64,000 bases of DNA. Source: an uncultured Rhodobacter sp. GTDB taxonomy: Bacteria > Pseudomonadota > Alphaproteobacteria > Rhodobacterales > Rhodobacteraceae. A model generated the notes under the pieces. The model had not been told where the DNA came from. It was given only the letters and a program-made list of their open reading frames with translations, and did not search any database. The DNA lies in NCBI GenBank assembly GCA_945952585.1, contig CAMFII010000001.1:62001-126000 (forward strand), given 5' to 3'. The translations under genes were made by a program, and so were the position numbers. The first letter of the stretch is position 1, and every line of letters begins with the position of its first letter. Shown one piece after another: positions 35,115 to 45,910 of this stretch.

Positions 35115-36077
35115 TCAGAACTTCAGTTCAGCAACGACGGCACGATGGTCCGACGGCCAGGGCATCACCTTGATGTCGCTGCGCGGGCCATCCTCGCCCA
35201 CGATCGCGGCGTCGGTGACGGTCAGCCCGTCGCCCTTGACCAGGATGAAGTCGATGCGATCGGGGTGGTCGTCGGTCGCCTTCTCGTCATAACGCGGCGT
35301 CCAGGTGAAGGCCGGTTTCGCAACCGGGTCCGGCCAGACGGCGCGATAGGCATCGGTGAAGCCCTGCGATGTCAGGCGACGGGTCGTCGGCCAATCGACC
35401 TTGACCGGCTGCTGTCCCGCCGCAACTGCCGCTTCGGTCCAGTCGAGGCCCGAGGGTTCATTGAAGTCGCCGGTGACGATGATCGCCGCCGCGTCCTTGA
35501 CCGATTTCATGTCCTCGGCCAGCAGGTCCATCGCCGGGCCGCGGGTGTCTTCGGCAAACTTGATCGCCTCGGCCTCGGTCTTGATGAAGGGGGCCGGTCC
35601 GTATTCGATGCCGAGAAGCTGGTAGGGCTGATACGGCTCATCGTCGTGGTGGATGTTGAACATCCAGACGGTCTTGCCGTCCACGTCGATCGGCATCCCC
35701 AGGTCATGCGCCGTGGCCGGTCCGAACGGATAGCGCGAGATCACCGCGTTCGCCCAAAGGGCTACGTTCTGCTGCGACTGGTCATAGTAATGCCAACCAA
35801 GCGCCTTGGCGATCTCGGCAGCGGCGCTAGGCCCCGTCGCCACGCAATCGGTCGGGGTGCAGGGATCGGGCTCGACCTTGGTTTCCTGGACACCGACGAT
35901 GTCAGCCCCGGCAGCCTTAATCGCCGCGACGGTCTCTTCGACGCCCTTTCCCTCGTTGGCACCGCCGCCCCAGATGTTGAAGGTCATCACGCGAAGGGTG
36001 GTTTCGGCCGAGGCCGGAAAGGCTGCGGCAAGCAGCAAGGGCAGGACAAGGCACGAGGCTTTGCGCAGGGCGGTCAT
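35115..36077 (-). CDS. secreted endonuclease/exonuclease/phosphatase-family protein
   Basis: 320 residues with a Sec signal peptide (LVLPLLLAAAFPASAE). EEP-fold motifs are present in order: LRVMTFNIWGGG, VGVQETKVE (metal Glu), VTGDFNEPSG (Asp/Asn catalytic pair) and WPSDHRAVVAEL (general-base His). Members cleave phosphodiester or phosphomonoester bonds in nucleic acids, phospholipids (sphingomyelinase-like) or inositol phosphates. Export suggests a role in extracellular nucleic-acid or phospholipid phosphate scavenging; this is inference. It is downstream of nadE on the same... no, it starts 72 nt upstream of the nadE stop region, both on the minus strand, so nadE reads into it and shared transcription is possible. 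Confidence 0.87.
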   Translation of the reverse strand: MTALRKASCLVLPLLLAAAFPASAETTLRVMTFNIWGGGANEGKGVEETVAAIKAAGADIVGVQETKVEPDPCTPTDCVATGPSAAAEIAKALGWHYYDQSQQNVALWANAVISRYPFGPATAHDLGMPIDVDGKTVWMFNIHHDDEPYQPYQLLGIEYGPAPFIKTEAEAIKFAEDTRGPAMDLLAEDMKSVKDAAAIIVTGDFNEPSGLDWTEAAVAAGQQPVKVDWPTTRRLTSQGFTDAYRAVWPDPVAKPAFTWTPRYDEKATDDHPDRIDFILVKGDGLTVTDAAIVGEDGPRSDIKVMPWPSDHRAVVAELKF

Positions 36078-36149
36078 GGCGGGGCTCCCCAGAGGTTCGG
36101 ATGCCCCGATGTTTAGCCAAGCGCCGTCACGAATCCATGACGTTCGAGG

Positions 36150-37808
36150 TTAGCCCTCATCCCGCCACCGGTTGACGATCGGGTAACGGCGGTCGAGCCA
36201 GAAGGCGCGTTGGGTCAGGCGGACGCCGGGCGCGGACTGGAAACGCTTGTATTCGCTGATGTAAAGCAGGTGCTCGACCTTCTTCACCGTCGCGCGGTCA
36301 TAGCCCTTGGCCACCAGTTCCGACACGGATTCCTCGCGGTCCACAAGCCCTTCGAGGATGCCGTCCAGCACAGGATAGGGTGGCAGGCTGTCCTCGTCCT
36401 TCTGGTCGGGGCGGAGTTCCGCACTCGGCGGTTTGTCGATTACGCGCGGCGGGATCATCTGGCCCGGCGGGCCCATCATCCACGGCCGGTGGTTTTCGTT
36501 TCGCCAACGGCACATCGAGAAGACACGCGTCTTGTACAGGTCCTTGATCGGGTTGTAGCCGCCGTTCATGTCGCCGTAGATCGTGCAGTAGCCGACCGCG
36601 ACCTCGGACTTGTTGCCGGTCGTCAGCAGCATCTCGCCGAACTTGTTCGACAGCGCCATCAGCAGCAGCCCGCGCAGGCGCGACTGGACGTTTTCCTCGG
36701 TGATGCCGGGCTTTGTGCCTTCGAACAGCGGGGCCAACGCCTCGCCCACCGCCGCCTGCGGGCCGGAAATCGGCACGGTATCGAGCCGGCAGCCAAGATT
36801 GCGCGCGACCTCGCCCGCGTCCTGCAGCGAATGCTCCGAGGTATAGGCCGAGGGCAGCATCACGCAGCGGACATTCTCCGGCCCGATCGCATCGGCGGCG
36901 ATGGTGGCGACGATTGCGCTGTCAATGCCGCCTGACAGGCCGAGCAGCACCTTCTTGAACCCGGATTTCGCCAAATAGTCGCGCAGGCCCAGCACCATAG
37001 CGTGGTAATCGGCCTCGTGCCCGGTTGGCAAGGTCGCGAGGTCGCCCTGAAGGGCGCGCCAGCCCTCCTCCGTCCGCTGGAAGTCGACATGCGCGATGGC
37101 TTCGTCGAACTGCGGCAGTTGCAGCATCATTCGCCCGCCGGGGTTCAGCACGAAGGTCGTGCCATCGAAGACCTGATCGTCCTGCCCGCCCACCATGTTC
37201 AGGTAGACCAGCGGCAGGCCCGTCTCGACCACGCGCGCCACCATCAGGTTCATGCGGATGTTCGGCTTGCCGCGATGGTAGGGCGAGCCGTTGGGAATGA
37301 AGAGGATCTCGGCCCCGGTCTCGGCCAGCGTCTCGCAGACGTCGGGATGCCAGGCGTCCTCGCAGATCGGGATGCCGACACGGAGCGGTCCGATCCGGAC
37401 GGGACCCGAGACGTCAGCCGCGACGAACACGCGCTTTTCGTCGAAGACATCCGAATTGGGCAGGTGATGCTTAAGGATCGTCGCCGCGATCCGGCCGCCC
37501 TGCAGGATGTAATAGGCGTTGTAGAGGCGGCTTGCCTCGCGATGCGGGGCGCCGATTCCGATCGCCGGACCATCTGCGCATTCGCGGGCCAGGGCCTCGA
37601 CGGCGGTGCGGGCGACATCGGCGAAGGCGGGCTTCATAACGAGGTCCTGGGTCTGGTAGCCGGTCAGGAACATCTCGGGGAGGCCGACCATGTCTGCGCC
37701 CGCTTCCTTGGCGGCCCTCCAGGCCGCTTTCGCCTTTTCGGCATTGGCGGCGAAATCGCCCACAACCGGGTTCAGTTGCGCCAGCGTCAGGCGGAAGGTA
37801 TCGGCCAT
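36150..37808 (-). CDS. nadE: glutamine-dependent NAD+ synthase
   Basis: 552 residues from the ATG with CGAGGAG upstream; a longer open frame has no family match before this point. The first ~250 residues are a nitrilase-type glutaminase domain with the Glu in VGLPEMFLTGY, Lys in LKHHLPNSDVFDEKR and Cys in GIPICEDAWHP. The second half is the synthetase with the P-loop-like LLGLSGGIDSAIVATIAAD and VGYCTIYGDMNGGYNPIKD. It makes NAD from nicotinic acid adenine dinucleotide using glutamine-derived ammonia. It is divergent from the MORN-repeat gene. Confidence 0.96.
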   Translation of the reverse strand: MADTFRLTLAQLNPVVGDFAANAEKAKAAWRAAKEAGADMVGLPEMFLTGYQTQDLVMKPAFADVARTAVEALARECADGPAIGIGAPHREASRLYNAYYILQGGRIAATILKHHLPNSDVFDEKRVFVAADVSGPVRIGPLRVGIPICEDAWHPDVCETLAETGAEILFIPNGSPYHRGKPNIRMNLMVARVVETGLPLVYLNMVGGQDDQVFDGTTFVLNPGGRMMLQLPQFDEAIAHVDFQRTEEGWRALQGDLATLPTGHEADYHAMVLGLRDYLAKSGFKKVLLGLSGGIDSAIVATIAADAIGPENVRCVMLPSAYTSEHSLQDAGEVARNLGCRLDTVPISGPQAAVGEALAPLFEGTKPGITEENVQSRLRGLLLMALSNKFGEMLLTTGNKSEVAVGYCTIYGDMNGGYNPIKDLYKTRVFSMCRWRNENHRPWMMGPPGQMIPPRVIDKPPSAELRPDQKDEDSLPPYPVLDGILEGLVDREESVSELVAKGYDRATVKKVEHLLYISEYKRFQSAPGVRLTQRAFWLDRRYPIVNRWRDEG

Positions 37809-38014
37809 CAGGAACTCCTCGCGCCGCCCGCTCGCGGCATCGTGTTCGCGTTCTAGCAGACTGACGCGCGAGGAAAAGCCGAAGCGGGGCTTCGGGTGCC
37901 GTCCTTCCCTTGTCACACCGGGTGCCTGCCGGTAACTTGCCGCAAAAGTCGGCGTCGGGACCGGTTTCGGCGCCAAGTCTGGTTGTTTTCTTGATCCCTG
38001 GCAGGAGGCGCGAC

Positions 38015-39502
38015 GTGACGGCAATTTCGGGCGGCAAACAGGTCCGGGCCCTCATCGTTGCGGGGCTGATTGCAGCACCTCAGACGGTGCTTGCCCAGTC
38101 AGAGGGCGACGTCATCTCCAAGCAGTATTCCGACGGCAGCGTCTACGAGGGAACCTTCAAGGACGGCAAGCAGGACGGGACCGGAACCTACCGGTTGCCC
38201 AACGGCTATGAATACACTGGCGAATGGGTCAACGGCGAGATCAAGGGCCAGGGCACCGCGCATTTCCCCAACGGCTCGGTCTATGTCGGCCAGTTTGCCG
38301 CAGGGAAGCCCGAGGGCAAAGGCAAGATCACCTTCACCGATGGCGGCACCTATGAGGGCGACTGGGTCGACGGCAAGATGACCGGCCAGGGCACCGCCCA
38401 TTATGCCAATGGCGTCACCTATACCGGCCAGTTCAAGGACGCGGTCCATGACGGCAAGGGCGTGATGAAAAGCCCGGATGGCTATACCTACGACGGCGAC
38501 TGGGTGAATGGCGTCAAGCAGGGCAAGGGCAAGATCACCTATGCCGACGGCGCCGTCTACGAGGGCGGGCTCGACAAGGGCCAGCGCGCCGGCGAGGGCA
38601 CGCTCAAGATGCCGGACGGGCTGACCTATGTCGGGCAGTGGGCCGATGGCCAGATGAACGGGACCGGCAAGCTGACGCAGCCCAACGGTGATGTCTATGA
38701 AGGTCCGCTGGTCGACGGGCAGCGTCAGGGCAAGGGCAAGATCACCTATGCCAACGGCGATGTCTACGAAGGCGACTTCGCCGAGGACAAGCCGCAGGGC
38801 AAGGGCGTCTTCAAGGGCGCGGACGGCTATCTCTATGACGGCGACTGGAAGGATGGCGAACGGTCCGGCCAGGCCAAGGTCACCTATCCGGACGGCTCGA
38901 CCTATGTCGGCGGTTTCGCGGCCGATCAGGCCGAGGGACAGGGCAAGATCACCTATGCCGATGGCGCCACCTACGAGGGCGACTGGAAGGCGGGCGTGCC
39001 GGACGGCAAGGGCAAGGCCACCTATGCCAACGGGCTGGTCTATGTCGGCGATTTCAAGGGGGCCAAGATCGACGGCACGGGCACGATGACCTATCCCGAC
39101 GGCTACAAGTACGAGGGCCAGTGGGTCGACGGCCAGCGTCAGGGCCAGGGCACGGCGACCTACGCCGACGGCACGGTCTACAAGGGATCGTTCGTCGCCG
39201 GCCAGCGCGAAGGCCAGGGCGAGATCACCATGGCCGACGGCTTCAAGTATGTGGGCGAGTGGAAGGCCGGCGAGATCGACGGCAAGGGCATCGCCACTTA
39301 CCCCAACGGTGACACCTATGAGGGCATGTTCCGCGCCGGCAAGCGTCAGGGTCAGGGCGTGATGCGCTACAAGACCGGGCAGGAAACCGGCGGCGAGTGG
39401 AAGGACGGCGCTTTGACCGCACCGGCCCCCGCTGCCGCAGACGGCGCCGCCCCCGCCGACGGCACCGCGCCGGCGGCCTCGGGCGAAGCGGCAGGCAACT
39501 GA
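38015..39502 (+). CDS. secreted MORN-repeat protein (18 repeats)
   Basis: 495 residues from a GTG with a strong AGGAGG upstream. An N-terminal signal peptide (ALIVAGLIAAPQTVLAQ) is followed by 18 uninterrupted 23-residue MORN repeats of the form xxYxGxWxxGxxxGxGxxxxxxG (examples: SVYEGTFKDGKQDGTG, DTYEGMFRAGKRQGQG), a partial 19th, and an Ala/Pro/Asp tail. MORN repeats form an elongated beta-sheet that can bind lipids or proteins. A signal peptide with no membrane anchor points to a periplasmic or surface role. No catalytic domain is present. Function unknown. It is divergent from nadE and convergent with the photolyase gene. Confidence 0.88.
   Translation: MTAISGGKQVRALIVAGLIAAPQTVLAQSEGDVISKQYSDGSVYEGTFKDGKQDGTGTYRLPNGYEYTGEWVNGEIKGQGTAHFPNGSVYVGQFAAGKPEGKGKITFTDGGTYEGDWVDGKMTGQGTAHYANGVTYTGQFKDAVHDGKGVMKSPDGYTYDGDWVNGVKQGKGKITYADGAVYEGGLDKGQRAGEGTLKMPDGLTYVGQWADGQMNGTGKLTQPNGDVYEGPLVDGQRQGKGKITYANGDVYEGDFAEDKPQGKGVFKGADGYLYDGDWKDGERSGQAKVTYPDGSTYVGGFAADQAEGQGKITYADGATYEGDWKAGVPDGKGKATYANGLVYVGDFKGAKIDGTGTMTYPDGYKYEGQWVDGQRQGQGTATYADGTVYKGSFVAGQREGQGEITMADGFKYVGEWKAGEIDGKGIATYPNGDTYEGMFRAGKRQGQGVMRYKTGQETGGEWKDGALTAPAPAAADGAAPADGTAPAASGEAAGN
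38138..39379 (+). repeat. 69-bp tandem repeat array encoding MORN units
   Basis: Eighteen head-to-tail units of exactly 69 bp with no indels, so the reading frame is kept throughout. Recurrent nucleotide blocks include GGCAAGGGCAAGATCACCTA at several unit positions, showing that identity persists at the DNA level. Such arrays are prone to unit gain or loss by recombination. Confidence 0.85.
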
Positions 39503-39506
39503 CCGG

Positions 39507-41036
39507 TCAGACTGGTTCGCCTGCGTCGAGCCGTGACAGCACCTGCCGTGCCCGGTCAAGGATCGCTGTCCGCGTCGCCTCGTCCATCCGGTCCCAGTTG
39601 CGGTAGATCGGCGCCATGCGCGGATTGGCGGCGAAGCGGTCGCGTTGCCGGTTCAGGAAATCCCAGTAAAGCGGATTGAACGGGCAGGCATTTGGTCCGG
39701 CCCGCTCGGTCACGTCATAGGCGCAGCCGCCGCAATAGTCCGACATCCGGTTGATGTAGGCGCCGGAGGCGGCATAGGGTTTCGAGCCCACCATGCCACC
39801 ATCGGCGAACTGGCTCATGCCGATGGTGTTGGGTGCCTCGACCCATTCCAGCGCATCGGCATAGACTGAAAGATACCAGTCATGCACCTCGGCCGGGTCG
39901 ATCCCCGCAATCAGGGCGAAGGTGCCGGTCACCATCAGGCGCTGGATGTGATGGGCATAGGCCATGTCCCGGGTCTGCGCGACGACATGCGACAGGCAGC
40001 GCATCTGCGTCTCGGCGCCCCAGTAAAGGGGCGGCAAGGGGCGGCGATGCCCCAGCGCGTTGCGGGTCGAATAACCCGGTCCGGCGAGCGACCAGACACC
40101 GCGGATGAACTCGCGCCAGCCGAGGATCTGGCGGATAAAGCCCTCGACAGCATTCAAGGGCGCCCGCCCTGCCCGCCACTCGGCCTCGGCCCGGCGGCAG
40201 ACCTCCATCGGATCGAGCAGGCCAAGGTTCAGGCTGGGCGAGATCAGGGCGTGCGACAGGGTGGGGTCGCCGGCGAGCATCGCATCCTGCTCGTCGCCGA
40301 ACCGGGGCAGCGAATGCTTCAGGAAATGTGCCAATGCCTGCTCGGCCTGATCCGGGTCGGTCGCCCAACCAAAGGGGCGAAGCCTGCCGAAATGGCCGGA
40401 AAAGCGCTGCTCGACCATCTCCAGCACCTCTTCGGTCACGGGATCGGGCGGGAAACGGAGGGGGGCTGCCCGGAACATGTCGGGCCGCGCGGGCTTGCGG
40501 TTCTCGGCATCGTAGTTCCATTGCCCGCCTGCCGGCTTGTCCCCATCCATCAGCAGTCCGGTGCGCCGCCGCATCTCGCGGTAGAAATGCTCCAAGCGAA
40601 GCTGCGATCGCCCCTCGGCCCAGCGCGCAAAGTCGGCTTCCGAGCAAAGGAAGCGGTCGTCGGGCAGCAGCGAAACCGGCAAAGGTGCCGTTTCAAGATC
40701 GCGGATGACCCGCCATTCGCCAGGTCGGGTTGCGACCACCTCCTGCGCTCCGGTCTCGGCAGCACGGCGCAAGAGCTCGCCGACGAGGCTTTGCGAGTTC
40801 TGACTGTCGTCGAGGCGGGAGTAGAGGACACGCCAGCCAGACCCCTCCAACCGCGCTGCATGCTTTCGCATGGCGGCAAAGATCAGGGCGATCTTCTGCG
40901 GATGATGACGAACCGGAGTCGCCTCGCCCGCGACCTCGGCCATCACGACGACGTCTCGCGCGGGGTCAGCCGCACGGACCGCCGCAATCCGCGGGGTGAG
41001 CTGATCTCCGAGAACAAGGACAAGCCGGGGTTTCAC
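39507..41036 (-). CDS. cryptochrome/photolyase of the iron-sulfur bacterial class (FeS-BCP, PhrB-like)
   Basis: 509 residues from a GTG start that overlaps the SDR stop (GTGA). The N-terminal Rossmann part starts KPRLVLVLGDQLTP; the C-terminal FAD domain has EGFIRQILGWREFIRGVW and MSQFADGGMVGSKPYAASG. Four cysteines expected to hold a 4Fe-4S cluster are present: one in TQMRCLSH and three in DYCGGCAYDVTERAGPNAC. This class includes the Agrobacterium (6-4) photolyase PhrB and Rhodobacter CryB. It would repair UV photoproducts in blue light or act as a photoreceptor. The operon with an SDR gene is conserved-looking but unexplained. Confidence 0.93.
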   Translation of the reverse strand: MKPRLVLVLGDQLTPRIAAVRAADPARDVVVMAEVAGEATPVRHHPQKIALIFAAMRKHAARLEGSGWRVLYSRLDDSQNSQSLVGELLRRAAETGAQEVVATRPGEWRVIRDLETAPLPVSLLPDDRFLCSEADFARWAEGRSQLRLEHFYREMRRRTGLLMDGDKPAGGQWNYDAENRKPARPDMFRAAPLRFPPDPVTEEVLEMVEQRFSGHFGRLRPFGWATDPDQAEQALAHFLKHSLPRFGDEQDAMLAGDPTLSHALISPSLNLGLLDPMEVCRRAEAEWRAGRAPLNAVEGFIRQILGWREFIRGVWSLAGPGYSTRNALGHRRPLPPLYWGAETQMRCLSHVVAQTRDMAYAHHIQRLMVTGTFALIAGIDPAEVHDWYLSVYADALEWVEAPNTIGMSQFADGGMVGSKPYAASGAYINRMSDYCGGCAYDVTERAGPNACPFNPLYWDFLNRQRDRFAANPRMAPIYRNWDRMDEATRTAILDRARQVLSRLDAGEPV

Positions 41037-41698
41037 CAGGCGATCTCCCGCCCTGCATAATCGAAGAACCCGCCGGTCTGCATGGTGGTCAAGGCATCCA
41101 TGACCCGGTTCAGGTTCTCGGCCGCCTCCCGTGGCGAAACTGCCCGATGGCTGCCCCGGTGCGCAGCGCCGAAGGCGGTCGCTACTGTGCCGGGATGGAG
41201 AGCTACGACCGCCGCCTGCGGATGGGTCCGCGCCACTTCGATCGCTGCAGTGTGGATCAACTGGTTCAGGGCAGCCTTGGCCGCGCGGTAGGAATACCAA
41301 CCTCCCAGCCGGTTGTCGCCGATCGAGCCAACCCGGGCGGAAAGCGCGGCGAACTGTGTCAGGCGGTCCCGTGGCAGAAGGCGGAGCGCGTGCTTGAGGA
41401 TCAGCAGCGGGCCAAGCGCATTGACCGCGATCTGCGCGGCGAATGCCTGAGGCTCGAAGGCCTTCAGGCTTTTCTCGGGTCCGGTTCCATCGATCTCGAG
41501 GGCACCGGTGGCGACCACGATCCGGTCGTACGGGGCAGCCAGCGGCTGCAGCAGCCGCACAACATTTGCCTCGTCGGTGATGTCAAGACCATCATCGCGG
41601 CGTGAAAGGTCAGTCACCTCCCACCCTTTCGCCGACAGGTCGATGGACAGGGCGGCCCCGATCCCGCCCGATGCGCCGATCACCAAGGCTCGCTTCAT
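41033..41698 (-). CDS. short-chain dehydrogenase/reductase
   Basis: 221 residues from the ATG chosen here, giving KRALVIGASGGIGAAL with the NAD(P)-binding GxxxGxG at 8-14. The catalytic Tyr-x3-Lys is YRAAK in GGWYSYRAAKAALNQLI, with an upstream Ser in LSARVGS. The short length and layout resemble the C-factor/CsgA-like SDRs. The substrate is unknown. It is upstream of, and overlaps by four bases, the FeS photolyase gene, so the two are made from one transcript. It is divergent from the leuA leader, with a 121-nt intergenic region. Confidence 0.9.
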   Translation of the reverse strand: MKRALVIGASGGIGAALSIDLSAKGWEVTDLSRRDDGLDITDEANVVRLLQPLAAPYDRIVVATGALEIDGTGPEKSLKAFEPQAFAAQIAVNALGPLLILKHALRLLPRDRLTQFAALSARVGSIGDNRLGGWYSYRAAKAALNQLIHTAAIEVARTHPQAAVVALHPGTVATAFGAAHRGSHRAVSPREAAENLNRVMDALTTMQTGGFFDYAGREIAW

Positions 41699-41783
41699 GC
41701 ACCCTCCGGACATTCCGGGGGTCCAGCTAGGCCACCTGCCGGGATCGACCAGAGAAAGGCCCGAAAAAACCTGCGAAAGAGCC

Positions 41784-41811
41784 TTCCCTTTCGCGCCTCG
41801 CTCCGTATAGT
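41784..41811 (+). promoter_or_regulatory. candidate promoter of the leu leader-leuA transcript
   Basis: A good -10-like TATAGT is at 41806-41811, and a weak -35-like TTCCCT starts at 41784 with a 16-nt spacer. Transcription would start seven to nine bases after the -10, at about 41818-41820, which is at or just before the ATG of the leader peptide. This implies a leaderless leader-peptide mRNA. The assignment is by eye. Confidence 0.45.
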
Positions 41812-41819
41812 CCGGCGCC

Positions 41820-41909
41820 ATGACACGGGACCGGCATATCCTCATCGCCCTGGACGCGCGCCGCGCGGCCCTTCCCCGTGCGCTTCTCCTCCTTCTTAGC
41901 AGCCTCTGA
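41820..41909 (+). CDS. leucine leader peptide of leuA attenuator
   Basis: A 29-residue open frame ending ALLLLLSSL and then TGA. Nine of 29 residues are leucine, with five in a row encoded by CTT CTC CTC CTT CTT, whereas flanking genes use mostly CTG. It starts a few bases after a -10-like element, with no ribosome-binding site, as expected for leaderless translation. The stop codon sits inside the 5' arm of a strong hairpin, and leuA begins 76 nt later. Position, composition and structure fit a leucine attenuation peptide. Known parallel: the alphaproteobacterial trp leader peptide (trpL of Sinorhizobium) is also leaderless. Confidence 0.72.
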   Translation: MTRDRHILIALDARRAALPRALLLLLSSL

Positions 41910-41951
41910 GCGTGCCCTTGGGCGCGACCGCTCGGAGGTGACCAGCGCCCG
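41903..41951 (+). promoter_or_regulatory. leuA attenuator with competing hairpins
   Basis: CCTCTGAGCG (41903-41912) pairs with CGCTCGGAGG (41929-41938) over ten positions with one G-U, enclosing a smaller GCCC-TT-GGGC hairpin. An alternative pairing joins GGGCGC (41920-41925) to GCGCCC (41945-41950), which cannot form at the same time. The 5' arm of the first hairpin contains the last Leu codon and stop of the leader. There is no clear U-run before leuA, so the final step could be translational or factor-dependent. Folded by hand only. Confidence 0.55.
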
Positions 41952-41985
41952 GGACCAGAAGCTGAGGAACAAGGACTTTCCGCAA

Positions 41986-43560
<1,575 letters not shown>

Positions 43561-43564
43561 GCGT

Positions 43565-44545
43565 CTATAGCACCGGCAGGCGGCGGTTCACCCGCACCAG
43601 GACCGCCGCCAGCGCCACCGAGATCACTACCGTCAGAGCGACCTTCGGCGTCTGGGTCAGTTCGGTATACTGATTGAGAGACTTCAGCACGGCGAGATGG
43701 CAGAGGTAGACCCCGGCCGCCAAAAGCGCCATCGCCTTGCCCGATCCGCCGATCCGGACCCGCTTCGCAGCCAGAAACAGCGCCGGGGCGGCGAGGTAGA
43801 GCGACAGAAGGATGTCGAACGGCTCCTTCCGGCCGACCAGCCGCAGATTCAGCCCGCTTTCCGACAACAGCGCAACAAGACCGACGCCCAGCAGCAGCCA
43901 GGTTTCGCGCCCCGTTATCGTGACCTCCTTCTCGTGCCGGGCGAGTAGAAACCCGATGGTCAGGAAGGGAAAACCGAAGAAAAGGAAGTTGCGGATCAAA
44001 TCAGTCTGATTGAGCCGGGCGTCGAAAGCACCCTCGAACACATGGTAATTGCCGAGATATTGCATCGCGACGCCCAAGGCGCCGCAGACCGCCGCAAGCC
44101 CAGCCAAGCGGTGGTCTGGCAAGTCGCGAAGCAGGAAAAGCAGGCTTCCTGCGCAGGCCAGCGCGACAAGAAACCACAGATGGTAATAGCCTAAAGCCAG
44201 CCGGTCGAGAAATGCGAGGGGCGAAGCAATTGGATCGACCCACCAGAAACCCGCGTAAAGCGCCATCCACAGCAGATAAAGCCACAGGACATGGCGCAGC
44301 CAACCGCCGAACCGGCGCGGTTCGGTCAGCGCCAGATAATAGCCGCTGATGACGAAGAAGCAGGGAACCGCGATGCGGCATAGCCCCTGCTCCATCAGGT
44401 AGCTCGCACGCAGGTCGATATCGGCAAAGACATGGCCGTGCAGGCAGATCACCAGAACGGCCAGGGTGATCCGCAAGGCGTCCACCCCCGCAGCCCGTGT
44501 CTTGTCGGACGCCACTGCCGCAGGTGTCGGAAGGACTGCCGTCAA
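43565..44545 (-). CDS. acyltransferase-3 family membrane protein
   Basis: 326 residues, about ten membrane helices, matching acyltransferase family 3 (OafA/OpgC-like): GVDALRITLAVLVICLHGHVF near the start, with the catalytic-region His, and a later AVPCFFVISGYYLAL. It would transfer acyl groups to a sugar or polysaccharide in the envelope. The start is a TTG and is uncertain; the frame begins TAVLPTPAAVASDKTRA. It is convergent with leuA (four bases between stops) and divergent from mreB across a 279-nt region carrying a CtrA-type box. Confidence 0.85.
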   Translation of the reverse strand: MTAVLPTPAAVASDKTRAAGVDALRITLAVLVICLHGHVFADIDLRASYLMEQGLCRIAVPCFFVISGYYLALTEPRRFGGWLRHVLWLYLLWMALYAGFWWVDPIASPLAFLDRLALGYYHLWFLVALACAGSLLFLLRDLPDHRLAGLAAVCGALGVAMQYLGNYHVFEGAFDARLNQTDLIRNFLFFGFPFLTIGFLLARHEKEVTITGRETWLLLGVGLVALLSESGLNLRLVGRKEPFDILLSLYLAAPALFLAAKRVRIGGSGKAMALLAAGVYLCHLAVLKSLNQYTELTQTPKVALTVVISVALAAVLVRVNRRLPVL

Positions 44546-44602
44546 CTCGCGGGACCCTGTTCAACTATTGTCGCCTGTCTCCCTTCAGGTGGAACAGCTT
44601 CG

Positions 44603-44618
44603 TTAACCAAAGGTTAAC
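44603..44618. promoter_or_regulatory. CtrA-type binding box between acyltransferase and mreB
   Basis: TTAA-CCAAAGG-TTAAC exactly matches the alphaproteobacterial CtrA consensus TTAA-N7-TTAAC, and it is also nearly palindromic (GTTAACC/GGTTAAC). It is 58 nt before the acyltransferase start and about 207 nt before mreB. The rest of this 279-nt region shows a weak TTTCGC-17-TATAAG promoter-like pair ending at 44756 and nothing else assignable. Confidence 0.6.
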
Positions 44619-44755
44619 CGTCTGTTGGTCAGTCTCAGCCGTCTCCTGCCCCGGAAGCTTCACGAAAACGTGCAGGATGCTGCCGGAAAGGGCTCGGTGC
44701 GAAGCTGCCGAAGCGCTTGGGCAGGACTTTCGCTTGTCCAGCCTCGCGCCTATAA

Positions 44756-45859
<1,104 letters not shown>

Positions 45860-45910
45860 TTTCAGCCCCCGCTGCAGGGGGCGGGCTCTCGCGCCGGAGA
45901 CCAGTGAACC

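Noticed and set aside
38138-39379. MORN repeat array considered as a CRISPR or satellite array
   Set aside because: The 69-bp period encodes an unbroken protein repeat with conserved Tyr-Gly pattern, so it is coding.
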